Assembly: GCA_903772945.1 (NCBI GenBank) | Contig: CAICTM010000224.1 | Location: forward strand, 25,371-89,370 | Direction of reading: 5' to 3' | Origin: Seminavis robusta | Taxonomy: Eukaryota; Bacillariophyta; Bacillariophyceae; Naviculales; Naviculaceae | DNA length: 64,000 bases | Shown here: piece after piece, positions 22,020-33,599 of the stretch | Numbering within the stretch: position 1 is the stretch's first letter | Layout of the letters: every line of letters starts with the position of its first letter | The notes under the pieces: model-generated | Seen by the model: only the letters and a program-made list of their open reading frames with translations | Told to the model about the DNA's origin: nothing | Database searches by the model: none | Translations under genes and position numbers: made by a program

Positions 22020-22509
22020 CGCAGTATGGGCCAACTATCCATTGCGACTGGTGCACAAGGTGACTGCAAGTGGAACCTTCTGGAGGCAAAACTGTTGCAG
22101 GGAAGGTAGCACAGACATGCCGGTACCGGTAGATTGGATCCCATTTAGCCGTGTCCTGGCTCTTGGTTTATGCTTCCGTTTGAAACATCGATGGCATGAA
22201 GTTTCTCTCCTCTGGTGTCCCCGCACTCAAGTCAATCAGGCTTGGGTTCGACAGAACCTGGCTCGATAGCTGGATTGACAACAGGTTTTCAGCCTTTCTG
22301 GTGCTGCTTTGGTCCTCAAATTTGTGGCTGCCTTCGAAAAGGGAGGGATAACTAGAAAGGGTGTCGGACTGCACAACACTGTTACTTCCTGTCGGGCGAT
22401 GGAGGATTCGGCGCGACTGGTGGTTAAAACCCCGCCTACATAGGGGGCAAAATCTACCTACTGGATGGAATTATTGATAGTAGTCCAGGTTGACTTACGA
22501 GTTTAGGAT
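22020..22509. other. Short intergenic stretch between convergent genes
   Basis: The LRR gene and the Roc-COR-protease gene converge. The sequence shows one TACCGGTA octamer at 22124 and no gene. Confidence 0.45.
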
Positions 22510-25500
22510 CTACAACATCATGGACGGCCTTGTGAAATGCTTCTTTGCCTTCTTCACGAGGTCTTTCATTTCGCTCGCTGGAACCAAGTAGCATCGTTGT
22601 CGTTCTCCGGGATCTGCACGGCTTAAGATTCCAACAACCCTGCCATCATTGTTCACACAAGGACCCCCGCTATGTCCTGCTATTGTTGGGCAAATCACCA
22701 CAACCTCTTCTCGGGGCACAAAGCACATCGATTTGGTGCTCTGTTCTGAACTGTGGCTGCTGTCGTCCTCTGACATTGGCGGGGCGACGAACTTCTTGAC
22801 AATATAACCCCTTGCAAAGTCCGCCGATCGGTTTACATGTTTTCCTTGCTCCAGTACACCCTCCCCACCCTGGTTGAATCCCAGTATCCTCACTGATTCC
22901 TCAAGCTCAAAGCGGGTTGTCAGCTTGAGGGTTTTGAGACTCTCCTGGTGAATTGCCTCGAGATTCAGTGGGCTCTCACCAAAAGCTTCCCCTGGTTGCT
23001 GGGACATGTCTCCATTGATGTCACCGTGCAGCTTCGACGTCAATCGGACCACACATGCATCAACGGAGCTAATGTCGTCCGCTATAATCTCAGCAAAGTA
23101 GCGGTAGACAGCGTTGTGTTTTTGGCCGCCTTCCGGAATCACGCCAATCACGACTCTTGCGTTCTTCAGCCCAAAGTAAGGGGCGCCGAAATTTTTTCCT
23201 TCGGTCATATCAAAAAGCACGTGGCCGGCCGTCAAGATCAACCCAAGCCTCTTGTCGACAACAAATCCAGAGCCAACATTGCGAATCTCCTTGCTGGCAA
23301 CGTCCCAGAGACCCACCAGAACAACACTGGGGAGCAACTCTGGCACTGGCTTAATGGCCATCTTAGAGGGGTCCTCCATCTTAGACGGATCTTGCCGCTT
23401 GACGGTCCCACAAATTAAGTTCGAGTCGACGCGGTGCCCTCGGATACATCGGACAATTGAAGAGCCGCTTTCGGCAGCAGCCTTGACACTGTCCCAACTC
23501 CATGTGCTGGCATTTCTGGGTTGCGAGTGAGCCAAGCATTCTGGGCAAACGACCTGTCGGTCAATGTTGGAGAAATCGCCAAGCGTTTTTTGGATTGAGC
23601 CGATTACCACCTCAAGGCCACCTCGCCAAAGCTTGGCACCGTGTGATCCCGCCTGCCCTCTGCCACTGACGACCAATCGTTGCATGGTTGCACGCATGGC
23701 ATCCGAAGCAACACAGTGGCTGGAACTCTGATCCACCAGGGTCACAAAGACCTCGGTGAAGCTCTCTTTCAACTCGCCGTTGTCAGAATCGGCAAAGATG
23801 GAGCCGATCTTGACCAAAAAGGACGATTGCCAGCACATTATTTGGTGGATTCGGATGCGCCCAATCGCCTCGGAATCGTGGGCTTGGAGGAAGTCGTTGG
23901 CTCCGGAGCGGACCAAAGGGAAAGTTTGGGTACGATGGGGAGGGGTCTTTTCGAGTGTCGCAAAAGTGTTTGAGAAAGCATGAATATCGCGCACTAAAGC
24001 CACAGTGATGTGCTCCATCAAGTCACAGGGTGCTCCGTCCCTGAACCTGAAGAGAAGAAATGGCGGCAAGAGGTGTTAGAGAAAGCGAGAGCAAAAAACG
24101 ATTCGATTCAATTCTTTGCTCTTCCTTACAGCCAAGAATGACACAAAGTTGTCATCCAACTTTCGCTCGATTTGAATGTCCAGACATCGTTATTATCTGT
24201 GGTTGTCGCCAAGAGGCTCGGAACAAAGTATACCTCGGGGTCGCCCAAACCATTCGAAACATTCAGTGGCAGAAACACGCCCGACTGCACCAGCAAACGC
24301 TCGAGGAAACCGAACATTGTTGACGAGGTTGTGGAGTTCTCCGACAACTGAGACGATCGATCGGCGGCCTCCCTCATGAACTGCATGCTCAGCCACAACA
24401 TGTTTGTGTCCGTGGAACTCAACAAGGGACAGCTCGATGCATTCCCATCCGTCAGGGATTGTATAACCGAGCTTTCCGGGAACTGCTGATTGGAATAGAT
24501 ACACTGCATATTCATGAACCGCCGAGTCTCCGACAGCTCTCGTTTCAAGTCATTTCTCAAAATACAACTGAGTGCCGAGACAAACCACTTTCGACTCAGT
24601 ATAATGTATCGAGAGAGAAGTTCGTCATGGTCATTCCCAAAATACAGCAATTCGCCAATGCTCGACAGAAAATGCAGCGCGTGTGTAATCTCCTCATAGC
24701 TGGGGATGTGTTTGCCGAGCTCAGACATCAAATGGTCCACACGAACCAACTTGTGGTCTTGTTTGAGCCGCCGGACGGTATCCAAAACTCTCGCGACGGA
24801 GCCAGGCACGGGCGTCCCAACATGATCAAAGACAGCTTCATCTGCGGCAATGGCAATCAGTGTTTCTTGCAATTCATGGATCCCTCCGTTGTTGGCCAGG
24901 CTCACGCACATTACGTTATCCATTCCAATCAGCAATTTGGGCATGGTTGGGTCATTCTGGTACTTGTCAATATGGAGTTCCAACAGATTCTGCATCATGT
25001 CACACCTGCGCTTTGCTTCCGAAGTGGACATATGCTCTGGAATGACAGCTACGGGAAGGATCGACGATCCAGATCCTCGTTTCCGAATGCACTCTACCCA
25101 TGACAGCACTCGCTTTTCGATATCAGCTTGGAGAGCAAGATCTGCTTGACGCTTGGCTTCTTCAAAGAGGAACTCATTGTCTTCTTCGTCGTCATCATCG
25201 TCTTCATCTTCGTCGTCGTCTTCATCCTGTTCAAGTTTGGCCCATATGTTCTGCCCATACGTTTTCATATTGTCAGACGCCAGATCCCACACCAACAAAT
25301 ACAGCGCATTCGCCGAGAAGAACAAGGATTGAATGCCGGGATTTGCCCCGAAATTGGCACTTCCATCTTCTCGCGAGGCTCCCTGGACATCCCAAATGGA
25401 GAACTTGACCTGCTCCTGACCGCTCATATCTGGAGTCCAGGAATGTACGTCCACACCCAGAGTGGTGCGCCGTTTGGGCTTTTTATTGGATTGTCGAATG

Positions 25501-27518
25501 GCTCTTGCGAGTGTCGATTTGTCGGCATTGGGAGCTCCTACCATGACAACTTTGAGGACATCGTTGTGAACAGTTTCGTCGGTGACTTTTGCAGTGCTGA
25601 GAGGACAGGACATGCCCGAACTCTTGCCTGGCGACGTGAACGGCACGGATGATGGCATGGCCAAAGGATCCAATCCATTGTTATCCATGGCTTCATCTGG
25701 TTCTAGGACGTCATTGGCGGATTCTTGAGCGGCGCGTCTCAACATATACTCTACATCGGGAGCATCGGCTTTGTCGACTTTGTAATCAGCATCTGGTGAG
25801 AGAAGTGAATACGATGGTTCATCCTTCTTGTCATCTCCGGCGTAGTATGCCGATTCAATGTATGCTTCTGCACAAGTAGCTCCAATAACATCAGCTTCAA
25901 AAACCTGATCAGCATTTCCGACAAAACTAGCCTGCACACTTGAAATATGTTGTGTTGACGGCCCTGACATTGGCGGCAATGGAGGAGTAGGAGCTGCCAG
26001 GGCATCGTATGCATACGCTTCATGCTGTTGTTGTTGGTGATGTGCTTGATCGAGTGAATCATAGGAAGCATATGCATTTTGTGATGGCAAGGAGTCATAG
26101 GAAGCCGCAAAGGCAGCGTGTGAGGGCGGCTGCAATTGTTGTTGTTCAAGTGTCAAATTATGATGGTATGGATCGTGTTGTCGTTCTGAGTAATGTGGGG
26201 GTTCCGGCATGACAGCAGCCGCTGCCGCATGACCACTGTTGGGCGGAATGGGCACGGACGCCGATAAAGGCTCAGCGGATGCCGGTGGATAGGAAGCTGT
26301 GGCAGCATCCGTGGCGGGTGGCGCGGACGCCACCAAACTAGCCACATCATTTGATGATGCTTTTTGCTGTTGATGTGGGGGTGTGGCTGGTGGAGTCGTT
26401 TTTGTTCCTCGTGAATCGGGTCTCCTCCAACTTCTTCGTTTCTTTTTGAACTCTCCTCCCTCACGTTTGTCATGAGCAGCAGTTGTAGTGTTAGTACCAG
26501 TGGTATCCTTGTGTTTGTCACGTTTGATTTTCCATGCTCTCATGGGTGATTTGTTGCGTGGTGATCTTTTGTGGACCGTCGGATTACCGGTAGCATTTGT
26601 CGCCTGTAAAGACGAATTTGGCAGAGAATCGCCAGGTTCTGTGGTAAACTCGCACAGTGATACATTGGGGCTGTTTGCGGTAGCAATGGATTCTTCGTGT
26701 GATTGTTTTGATTTTCGACTACTGTGGTTGTGTTTGTCACTTTTTTCTTTGCGTGGTATTCTTTTTTTGAGCCATTTTTTGAATCCTCTGACTCCCTTTC
26801 GCATGGGTTTTGGCTGACAACTTGGTCGAGTGATGTAATCTCTGTCTCTTTGGTATTCCTCGAGTCCTTCTCTTTCTTGTTCATTGGGAGGACAGACTGG
26901 CGGAATGACGATCAAGTCTCCATCAATGAGAACAAATTGGTCTTCATTGAGTTCTTCTATACTGCCGCGGTCCATGGGAGGAACACTTCGGACAGACTCG
27001 GGTGGAGCATTGGGAACTGGCAGTGACGTTGCCGTTGTTCTTGGTGGTGCTGGTGCTGATGCTGGTGCTACAGACGAAGATAGAATTCCTCCTTCACTTC
27101 GAATACTAAGGCATTCAATGGGTGCTTGAGGAGCTTGCTGATGCAAACCGCTATCAGGTTCTGGTCGCACATGATACATATGATCATAAATATGATCATG
27201 AATATGTTCCGCCACGGCACCGACAACGTCGAGGATGCCTCGTGCCACAGGATACGTTCTCGAAGATCTCTGCACCCGGTCATCCAGCAGTTGAATGGGA
27301 GCCATGGGAGGAGTGGCTGGTTCTGCCGTCGCTGGTTCCGCCGTCGCTGTTGCTGTGGCCTCAGTCGATGCCAACCAATTGCGTAGTAAAGGCAACGTTG
27401 CTGTGGCCGTGGCTTCGGCTGTTGCTTGCACTTCAGGAGTGGCGGTCGCTTCCACGGCTGTCACTGCCGCGGCTGCGGGTGGAGCCGAGTCCTCTACCAT
27501 TGCAGTTGTCGTGTTCAT
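22510..27518 (-). CDS. Roc-COR GTPase fused to a trypsin-like serine protease
   Basis: Two exons, 24130..27518 and 22510..24046, joined by an 83-nt GT-AG intron; the junction restores HSWLFRDGAP inside the COR domain. The product has 1641 residues. Residues 1-640 are low complexity (Ala/Thr then Pro/Gln-rich, basic patches). The Roc GTPase begins near 655: P-loop GAPNADKST, switch II WDVQG, then an Asp/Glu-rich insert. The usual invariant Gly of GxxxxGK(S/T) is Asp here (codon 25521-25523). The COR region follows to about 1320 and ends in a CPECL...CIRGHR...LICG Cys/His cluster, perhaps zinc-binding. The C-terminal 270 residues are a chymotrypsin-fold protease: TAGH (His about 1405), VDACVV (Asp about 1459) and GHSGGP (Ser about 1589). 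A complete triad predicts activity. The architecture suggests nucleotide-controlled proteolysis; target and location are unknown. Confidence 0.88.
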
Positions 27519-28402
27519 AATTATAGTACTTTTGGTTTTTGGTAATCAATCGAGGGTGCTCTTTCGCTGCAGAAGAATGCTCTTTCGATGCCGTGTGGTA
27601 CCAATATCTCTTGGGCTTGGGCTTGGGCTTGGGCTTTGATTGAGCTCACAGTTGATGCGAAGAAGGATCCTCCTTCTTTCACTCCATCAGCTCATTGTCA
27701 ACAGACGATGTTGATGCTTGGGTGCTGCGAAGAGGTGTGGACGCAAGACACCCCCAGCGAGCACGAACCAACACACCTTGCAAATTATAAAACAAATCAC
27801 AGGTTCCCCGCTGAGGAATTATACGACTGGACTTGACTTCTCCCCAATTACCATTATGAGGCTTCTAAAGGTGGGGTAATTGAATTATTCAGGTTCCATT
27901 GAGAAAACGATCAGAACTTCACCGATCCTCGACGATCCAATGCAGTTCAGCTCCAAAAATTATTGCATGGGATCTTCCAAGAGGCTCTGCCATAGACTGG
28001 TCTAGATGGCCCTAGGTACCGGTATGGGTCGTCAACGGCTATCATTACCACAGCCTTTGCTTGAGAGCATGTTGTAACCCTTTCATAGCTGCATTACAGG
28101 ATGGAGTGACAGTTGAGTAAAAGTCAACCAGCCAAAGATTGGACGGTTGCGAATTATTTGGTTTGGCCCCTGTTGCATGCCGTAGCCAGGGTTACCTAAT
28201 GGCTCTTTCAACTTCAGCCAAGCCAGCAAAACCGTACTGTGCAAGTTTTATCTAAAAATGCTCTACTACTTAGTTAGGTTCGGAGCTGTGGTATTCTACG
28301 GTATGGTAGTCTTCATACGATTTTAGCAAAGAATTGTAGTCTTGGTCGTGCAAGTTTGTCTGGTACTCGCTCAGCCAGCACGAGTACCAGTACGTTACAG
28401 AA
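27519..28402. other. Intergenic stretch upstream of the Roc-COR gene
   Basis: Contains a short GGGCTT-type repeat (ttgggcttgggcttggg, 27610-27637) and otherwise no recognisable feature. Small frames here have no family resemblance. Confidence 0.4.
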
Positions 28403-29402
28403 CTACTTGCTGCTCTTGCCGTCATCATCATCCATAGGTGGAACCCAATTCTCAAAGGTTTCTTCAAAACTTGCTGCTGCTTTGTCCCCCAAATCGTCAA
28501 AGAAACCCTTGGCACTGCCCCAATCATAGCCGGGAATGAAACGAGCCGTCGTGCGAGGAGTCTTGCTCATGTCTTTGGCGCTACGGTCTCCCCAAGGATT
28601 AGAAGATTCCTCAGAAAATAAATCCAACTGGGAATTCTGAAACTGATACCGATTCAACAACTCTTCCAAGTCAGAAAAGTTCGAACCCTCAACTCGGGCT
28701 ACTCGGTTGCCTGAGTTAGTTCATAGTTCGTAACCAAATTCATGGTACAGTATGATCCAAATAAATTGCAACAGGATCAGCTTCTGTAATCAGGCAATCG
28801 ACAGCTTCTACTTTGCATTCTTTGCGCGGCTTACCTTGATAGAAAATGTCAAAGGTGGGCCAACTTTGAACACTGGCTTTGCCAATCAGAATGTCGGCAT
28901 TTTCATATTCGGCAAAGCATCGTAGAAAAATGGTGGCTGGATTGTCCCGAGCCAAACGCTCGTATTCTGCCTCGGTCGTCACACAAGAGTCCATCTGAGA
29001 TGATGTGAACTTGGCCACACACACAATTCCATCCGGTCGTTCTGGCAACGGCATGGCGGCCAATTTGACTATTTCTTCTAGTTGTTCGTACTCTCTGTGT
29101 GGAACAGCATTACATTACATTGTGAAGTCAAGCAGAGTGAGAAGTCTGTCACTTATCTTATCTTACACACCCAGTCTCACTCACGCAAACTCTTTGACCA
29201 TGTAGGATCCTGAACTTTCGCCATAATAGTCACCACGCGCATCGTATGAATGCAGACAAGAAGGGGACTGTTGTTTTTCATGACCAGGCTGTGAAGGTGT
29301 TGGGTCCAACCTATTATTCGCCAATGAGGCACATGGCGGAGAAAACCCAGATACCGTGGTAAGCACAGAAGCTACCAACGCAAACAACTCGCAGTGCCTC
29401 AT
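28403..29402 (-). CDS. Plastid-type thioredoxin-like protein without a CxxC site
   Basis: Three exons, 29185..29402, 28749..29094 and 28403..28687, with 90-nt and 61-nt GT-AG introns. They add up to 282 residues without a stop. Exon 1 starts with a hydrophobic signal (LFALVASVLTTVSG) followed by FSPP, which fits the diatom plastid presequence rule of Phe at +1 after signal cleavage. Exon 2 has a thioredoxin-like fold: IVCVAKFTSSQMDSC, FLRCFAEYENADILIG and SWPTFDIFYQGK. The cis-Pro of WPTF is present, but the redox Cys pair is missing (TSSQMD at that place). The last exon is acidic and ends in DDDDGKSSK. It may be a structural or chaperone-like relative rather than an oxidoreductase. The second acceptor (gttgag/GGT) is the least certain boundary. 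Confidence 0.68.
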
Positions 29403-30312
29403 TATCCTCTACTATTCGTGCACTTGTCTTTCTCTCGGGCTGGTTGTTGCAATGGTGTATGCTTTGCCAAACTGGTACGACACATACTGTACTGTACCAG
29501 AGCTCTGAGCGGCTTTCTCTCGCGAGAACACGTCAGTCAATGTGCTGGCTTAAAATTAAAAGATCCATCGCTTCGAATGATTCATCGAATCGAACGAATC
29601 GAATCGAATTATCATCAATCGAGTCGAGTCACGAGTCGAGTGACAGTGGACAGTACTGCTCTGCGCTGCAGTCCAGGCGCAGTGCTCCGAAAGCAAAATT
29701 TTGGAGAGGACCATGGACCATGGTGTACGGGTACGGTACTACGTTTCTGCAACAGTAGTTGCACAGGCTCAGTATGTGCTTCCCACTGCTACTATGTGGA
29801 TCTTACATACCCTCAGGATCAATGACAGTATGCTACGTAGAAAAGGTATGGTATCAGCAGTCATTGAAACAAAGATCCTCTCAATAAGACTCCCAATATT
29901 AAATAAACTGCAACAGTGAAGATATAAGGACGGCCAATAAAGACCAACCACATACTGAGAGGATCCAATATTCGCTTAAGTAACACCCAACATACCGTAC
30001 CTCTTGCCGATTCGATCCCACATCCAATAAGATCCGATCCAACCGTTGCAAAAGATACCGGTACTCTCAAGCAGCTACGTTCGAGCATACTCAAGCCACC
30101 CTACCGGTACCCGTAGGAATGATTCAATCGTTCGTGTATACTCAAGCAAAGAGGCAACCAACGTGCAACTCGTGCGATCGATCCACTGCTCTAGCATCAG
30201 TTCAGTTCCTCAGTTTTCCTCATTATTTTCATTCCTTCAACTCTATAAAGGAACTCTGCCAAAATTCCAGCTCAACCAACAATTGCTTAGTTCACTAAAC
30301 AATTCCTCCACC
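29403..30312. other. Intergenic region with GAATCGAATC-type simple sequence
   Basis: Bases 29585-29640 are built from repeated atcgaa/gagtcg words. Two TACCGGTA octamers lie at 30056 and 30102. A TATA-like ctctataaagg at 30241-30251 stands about 65 bases before the recombinase start and may be its promoter. Confidence 0.45.
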
Positions 30313-30879
30313 ATGGCCAATGCTGGTGCAGCCCTTGGGTTGGAAGACGTGCCGGAACTTCCTGAAGCACCCACGGAGCAGCCCAAGTACAACCGTGACT
30401 ACCATAGATTGTTCATCAAATTTATGAGCTGGCTGCACAAGCGGACGTACACCAAGGCGGCTCGCTTCCAACCCAGTGCTTTGGGTGGCATCCAACCACA
30501 CCACGTTGCCGACTACTTGAAATGGCGTGCGTATGGTACGACCGATGTTGACTTCAAAGATCTGGAGCAGAATCCAACTTGCCGCTCCTCTACTCTTGAG
30601 CAAGACAAGAAGGCCATCTCATTCTACATGCCCATCAAAGGTGCCACATGGAATGGAACCTCCGGCAATCCAACCAAGTCCGATCCTGTGAATGAAGTGG
30701 TCAAGGAAGTCAAGAAAGCGGAGACTCAACACCGCGGCAAGAAGTGCTGTGCCACCAGGGATTTGACGGAAACAGAGTATCGCAAGGTGGTCCATGAACT
30801 CTACGGCAAAGGGAGCTTTGAGTACGGTACCGGTTGCACTACGCTAAAAGCTAGTGTAAAGATCTTTCGAGTGTTTTGA
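30313..30879 (+). pseudogene. Truncated Crypton-type tyrosine recombinase (N-terminal part only)
   Basis: 188 residues from a strong start (tccaccATGg). The sequence matches my memory of the N-terminal, DNA-binding core of the tyrosine recombinases encoded by diatom Crypton-like elements: HHVADYLKWRAYG, then STLEQDKKAISFYMP, then GNPTKSDPVNEVVKEVKK and a basic linker (HRGKKCCATRDLTETEY). The frame stops shortly after (GCTTLKASVKIFRVF) at a TACCGGTT junction. The catalytic domain with R-H-R-Y residues is therefore missing. The following kilobase does not contain it on either strand. Either the 3' part was lost or the fragment was captured. It could still be expressed as a short DNA-binding protein. 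Confidence 0.6.
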
Positions 30880-32427
30880 GTTTGAGAGAATGAAAGTTAT
30901 GAGAGAGATTAGAAAGCTATGAAAACTAATCAACGAGAGAGATCATTATCAAGGGATCGTAGATCTGGCTTCCCGCGGGAGACTATAAAGTGTGATAGAG
31001 TAGGTTGCGGTAGTAATCCTACGTCTCTCCACGATCCTAAAACGGAACGCGTGGAAGGTTTGTCTAGCCTGGATCTAGTAGCGTGGAAGTACTCCACGCT
31101 GGCTAAATATCTAGAGCGATGTTTCATCATCAACCTAGTATGACCAGAGCGGTCATTGAGAACTCTGTCTCAAATGACTATTCACGAGAGACTCAGTCAT
31201 GAGTCGAACTCAAACCCTATCTAGGATCGAGTCGCGAATAAGGCTAAGAGCCGTGTATTGCATTGCAGACAATACCAATATAAGTTGGGGAGGTGGCACT
31301 GGGGTTGTGCGCATTGCAGCCGAGATATAGTTGTAGGCAAAGCCTTTGTATAATTCGAAGATTCTGGGGTGAATGATTTCAAGGCATGGGACGTGAACTA
31401 TTCCGGAGTTCACTGACAATTTGAGTGCTTCGAGGTCAGATCGATGGCCACTCGATTTTGGCTTTGGTTTCGAACCAACTTCCATATTGTCGTGTTGTTG
31501 GATATCCTTGAGGGGGGCATCCAGATATGTGCATGGTGACAGGAAGCAGCAACCTAAAGTGAATCTTATCTGGCCATCACATACACGTTTGTCAGTGATG
31601 ATCATGCCTTCAATGAATTGAGTGCCCACATTATTTGGTTTCACGGCAAATGTTAGATAAGTGATCCATGATGGCGGGTTACTTCGAGTGACTCAGCCGT
31701 TTTGTTAAGGTTTGCTTTGGTGTGCCGATGAAAGTGAAGAACCATTGTTTTGCTTTCACGGAAACCTTTAGCGGGAGGCATGTTCATGGACGATCGAGGA
31801 CACAGGTGCTTTGAAGTGATATTATGAGTGGACGGAGGACACATGTGCTTTGAAGTGATGGCATGATGGCATGGTACGTCGAGCATGCGACGGTGGTAAA
31901 TCGAAAATCGGATTGAATAAGGTGCCTACGGCTCATTCGCCACGAGGCTACAACGGGAATCACTGGATACAGTCGTTAATTCTTTGGCTCAGATAGGGGA
32001 ATCTTAGATTAACGGCCGTCCCCCGCGACCACTTTACTATATAAAAAACAGTAGGGGGACGGGGGACCGAGGTGAGGTAATAATGGTTTATCTCACCTCG
32101 GTCCCCCTTCAAGGATAGAGATATTTGCATTTGGCAACGCTCACCAGAAATCCTTGTACTGGCTAGCTAGCTAACTAGCTAACTCGATAGTAGATAGTAC
32201 TCCTCGGAATCATTTCCTTTTTCTTCCATCTCTCAAGACCCTTTCATACGATGTGGTATTTAGTTGAAACAGACACCACTTTAAAAATCAAATTGCCATT
32301 GTACATCCAATTTGCATGATTCCAAAATAGACATACGGGTATGCCATGATCATTGTTTCAACCACAAGAAGGAGGACGAGATATCGTATTCTTCTTTCAT
32401 CTTTTCCCTCAAATATTTCATGAGTAA
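30880..32427. other. Probable transposon debris and hairpin, no clear gene
   Basis: Bases 30880-31260 are rich in gagag, ctctcg and gatcg words and look like the edge of an old mobile element. A minus-strand frame at 31210-31644 (144 codons) has no domain I can name. A strong hairpin lies at 32061-32107. Nothing else is supported. Confidence 0.4.
32061..32107. repeat. Perfect 16-bp inverted repeat, 15-nt loop
   Basis: Arms gggggaccgaggtgag (32061-32076) and ctcacctcggtccccc (32092-32107) are exact reverse complements. A further gtccccc near 32017 could pair with the preceding gggggac at 32054-32060, giving a second, outer hairpin. This may be one end of a foldback or MITE-like element. Confidence 0.8.
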
Positions 32428-33153
32428 CTACTTGGATTTACGCAAAACCAACTTCCTCTCATGCTCAGCTCTCACTTCTTCCAAAGTGGGTTCCCCTGAG
32501 ATCATTTTCCAAACTCCATTGATCTTCGTCTGTTCACCAGCTTCCTGCGGATACTTCTTGAGAAGCTTGTCTAGATCTTTCATTAGTTGCCATCCCTTGA
32601 GTGCAAAATCAACAAACTGCTTATTCACTCCGGACTCCGAATCAGGGAAAGCATCCTGCTTCTGATACTTGGCAACAAGACCAACGCAAACACAGGCCTC
32701 TAAGTCGGAGAGTCCGTGTTTGTTTTCCAGATCCAGCTCCCAGTTGTCCCCAGCATCAACAGCAGCCCGAAGTTTCATGTGCGAAACGTTTGGTGTTGGT
32801 GTATGGGCTTTCTTCCGAACTTTCTTCTTTTTGGCTTCCATTTCCTCTTGTGCCTCCAAATACCCTTCCATCTCAATCTTGCGCTTAGCACTTTCTGTTT
32901 CAGCGCAGGACAAAGAACTGGGTTCGTTGTTCATAGTGGAGGTGAATGAAGATTCCAAATCCCCAGCGGCCTTCAATTTGGTTGAGGATCCATGCTGTGT
33001 CGTTTGCGGCTGCAAAGGCGCCTTTGCCTTCCACTCTCCAACAAGAGTATTGGTGCTATGCCCATCCGCGGCTTCGGAGGAGACGCCCGATGTGAGTGTA
33101 GACAGTACTGGAGGCATGGCCGTTGGTGTCAATGTGGTTGGTGCTGAGATCAT
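32428..33153 (-). CDS. Hypothetical protein with a basic region, next to a transposon
   Basis: 241 residues from Met at 33153. The frame is open further upstream to 33360, but that part lies inside the Harbinger element (its terminal repeat starts at 33222), so I do not count it as native. The N-terminal 120 residues are Ser/Thr/Pro-rich. A charged helix with KKKKVRKK follows near 133-142, then a compact helical C-terminal domain (DLEACVCVGLVAKYQ, KGWQLMKDLDKLLKKYP). The end is strongly charged (EEVRAEHERKLVLRKSK). No family is recognised. The transposon insertion 68 bases upstream of the Met may have removed its promoter or original first exon. Confidence 0.5.
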   Translation of the reverse strand: MISAPTTLTPTAMPPVLSTLTSGVSSEAADGHSTNTLVGEWKAKAPLQPQTTQHGSSTKLKAAGDLESSFTSTMNNEPSSLSCAETESAKRKIEMEGYLEAQEEMEAKKKKVRKKAHTPTPNVSHMKLRAAVDAGDNWELDLENKHGLSDLEACVCVGLVAKYQKQDAFPDSESGVNKQFVDFALKGWQLMKDLDKLLKKYPQEAGEQTKINGVWKMISGEPTLEEVRAEHERKLVLRKSK

Positions 33154-33218
33154 AAGTCGGGCATCAATCCTTTGTCTTTTCGTATGGCAATGATTTCGTA
33201 TGGCAATGAGAGCGACGG

Positions 33219-33240
33219 TTAGAGCCTGTCCAGACGGGGT
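33219..33240. repeat. Left TTA target duplication and terminal inverted repeat
   Basis: TTA (33219-33221) followed by the 19-bp left end; it matches 36927-36948 exactly in inverted orientation. Confidence 0.92.
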
Positions 33241-33332
33241 TCGCGGGCAGGCCAAACTCAACGTTCGAAGGTGAAGTTTTGACCTTCTTTTACCAGTCAA
33301 AATCTGAAACACGACTTGACCACCGACCCCCT

Positions 33333-33358
33333 GGTCAACTTCGATATCGAAGTTGACC
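33333..33358. repeat. Perfect 26-bp subterminal palindrome in the transposon
   Basis: The half-site GGTCAACTTCGAT is followed at once by its exact reverse complement. Related words (aggtgaagttttgac at 33270, aggtgaagttttag at 33369, caaaacttcgatt at 36822) occur near both ends. They are likely binding sites for the element's own proteins. Confidence 0.85.
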
Positions 33359-33599
33359 ACCCCATCTCAGGTGAAGTTTTAGTCTTGTTATCACAGTCCC
33401 TATCGTCTTTGGGTCAATCTTGGACCAATTCGAGATTTTGGAAGAAGAAAACATCGCTAATCCAAGAAATCGCTACGTACCTCCATGGCGCAACGACTAC
33501 ATCTACCATGTGTTAGAATAACATGCAACAATAGCAGAACAACTAGTCCTTAAAGTAGATATAGAGATTACTGTATTACTGTATGTAGATGTACATAGA

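Noticed and set aside
22230-22270. tRNA-like ggttcgacagaacc stretch
   Set aside because: The hairpin resembles a T-arm, but no acceptor, D or anticodon stems can be drawn around it. I found no other convincing tRNA.
27122-27639. Plus-strand frames of 86-132 codons
   Set aside because: They are shadows of the Ala/Thr-rich N-terminus of the Roc-COR gene on the other strand.
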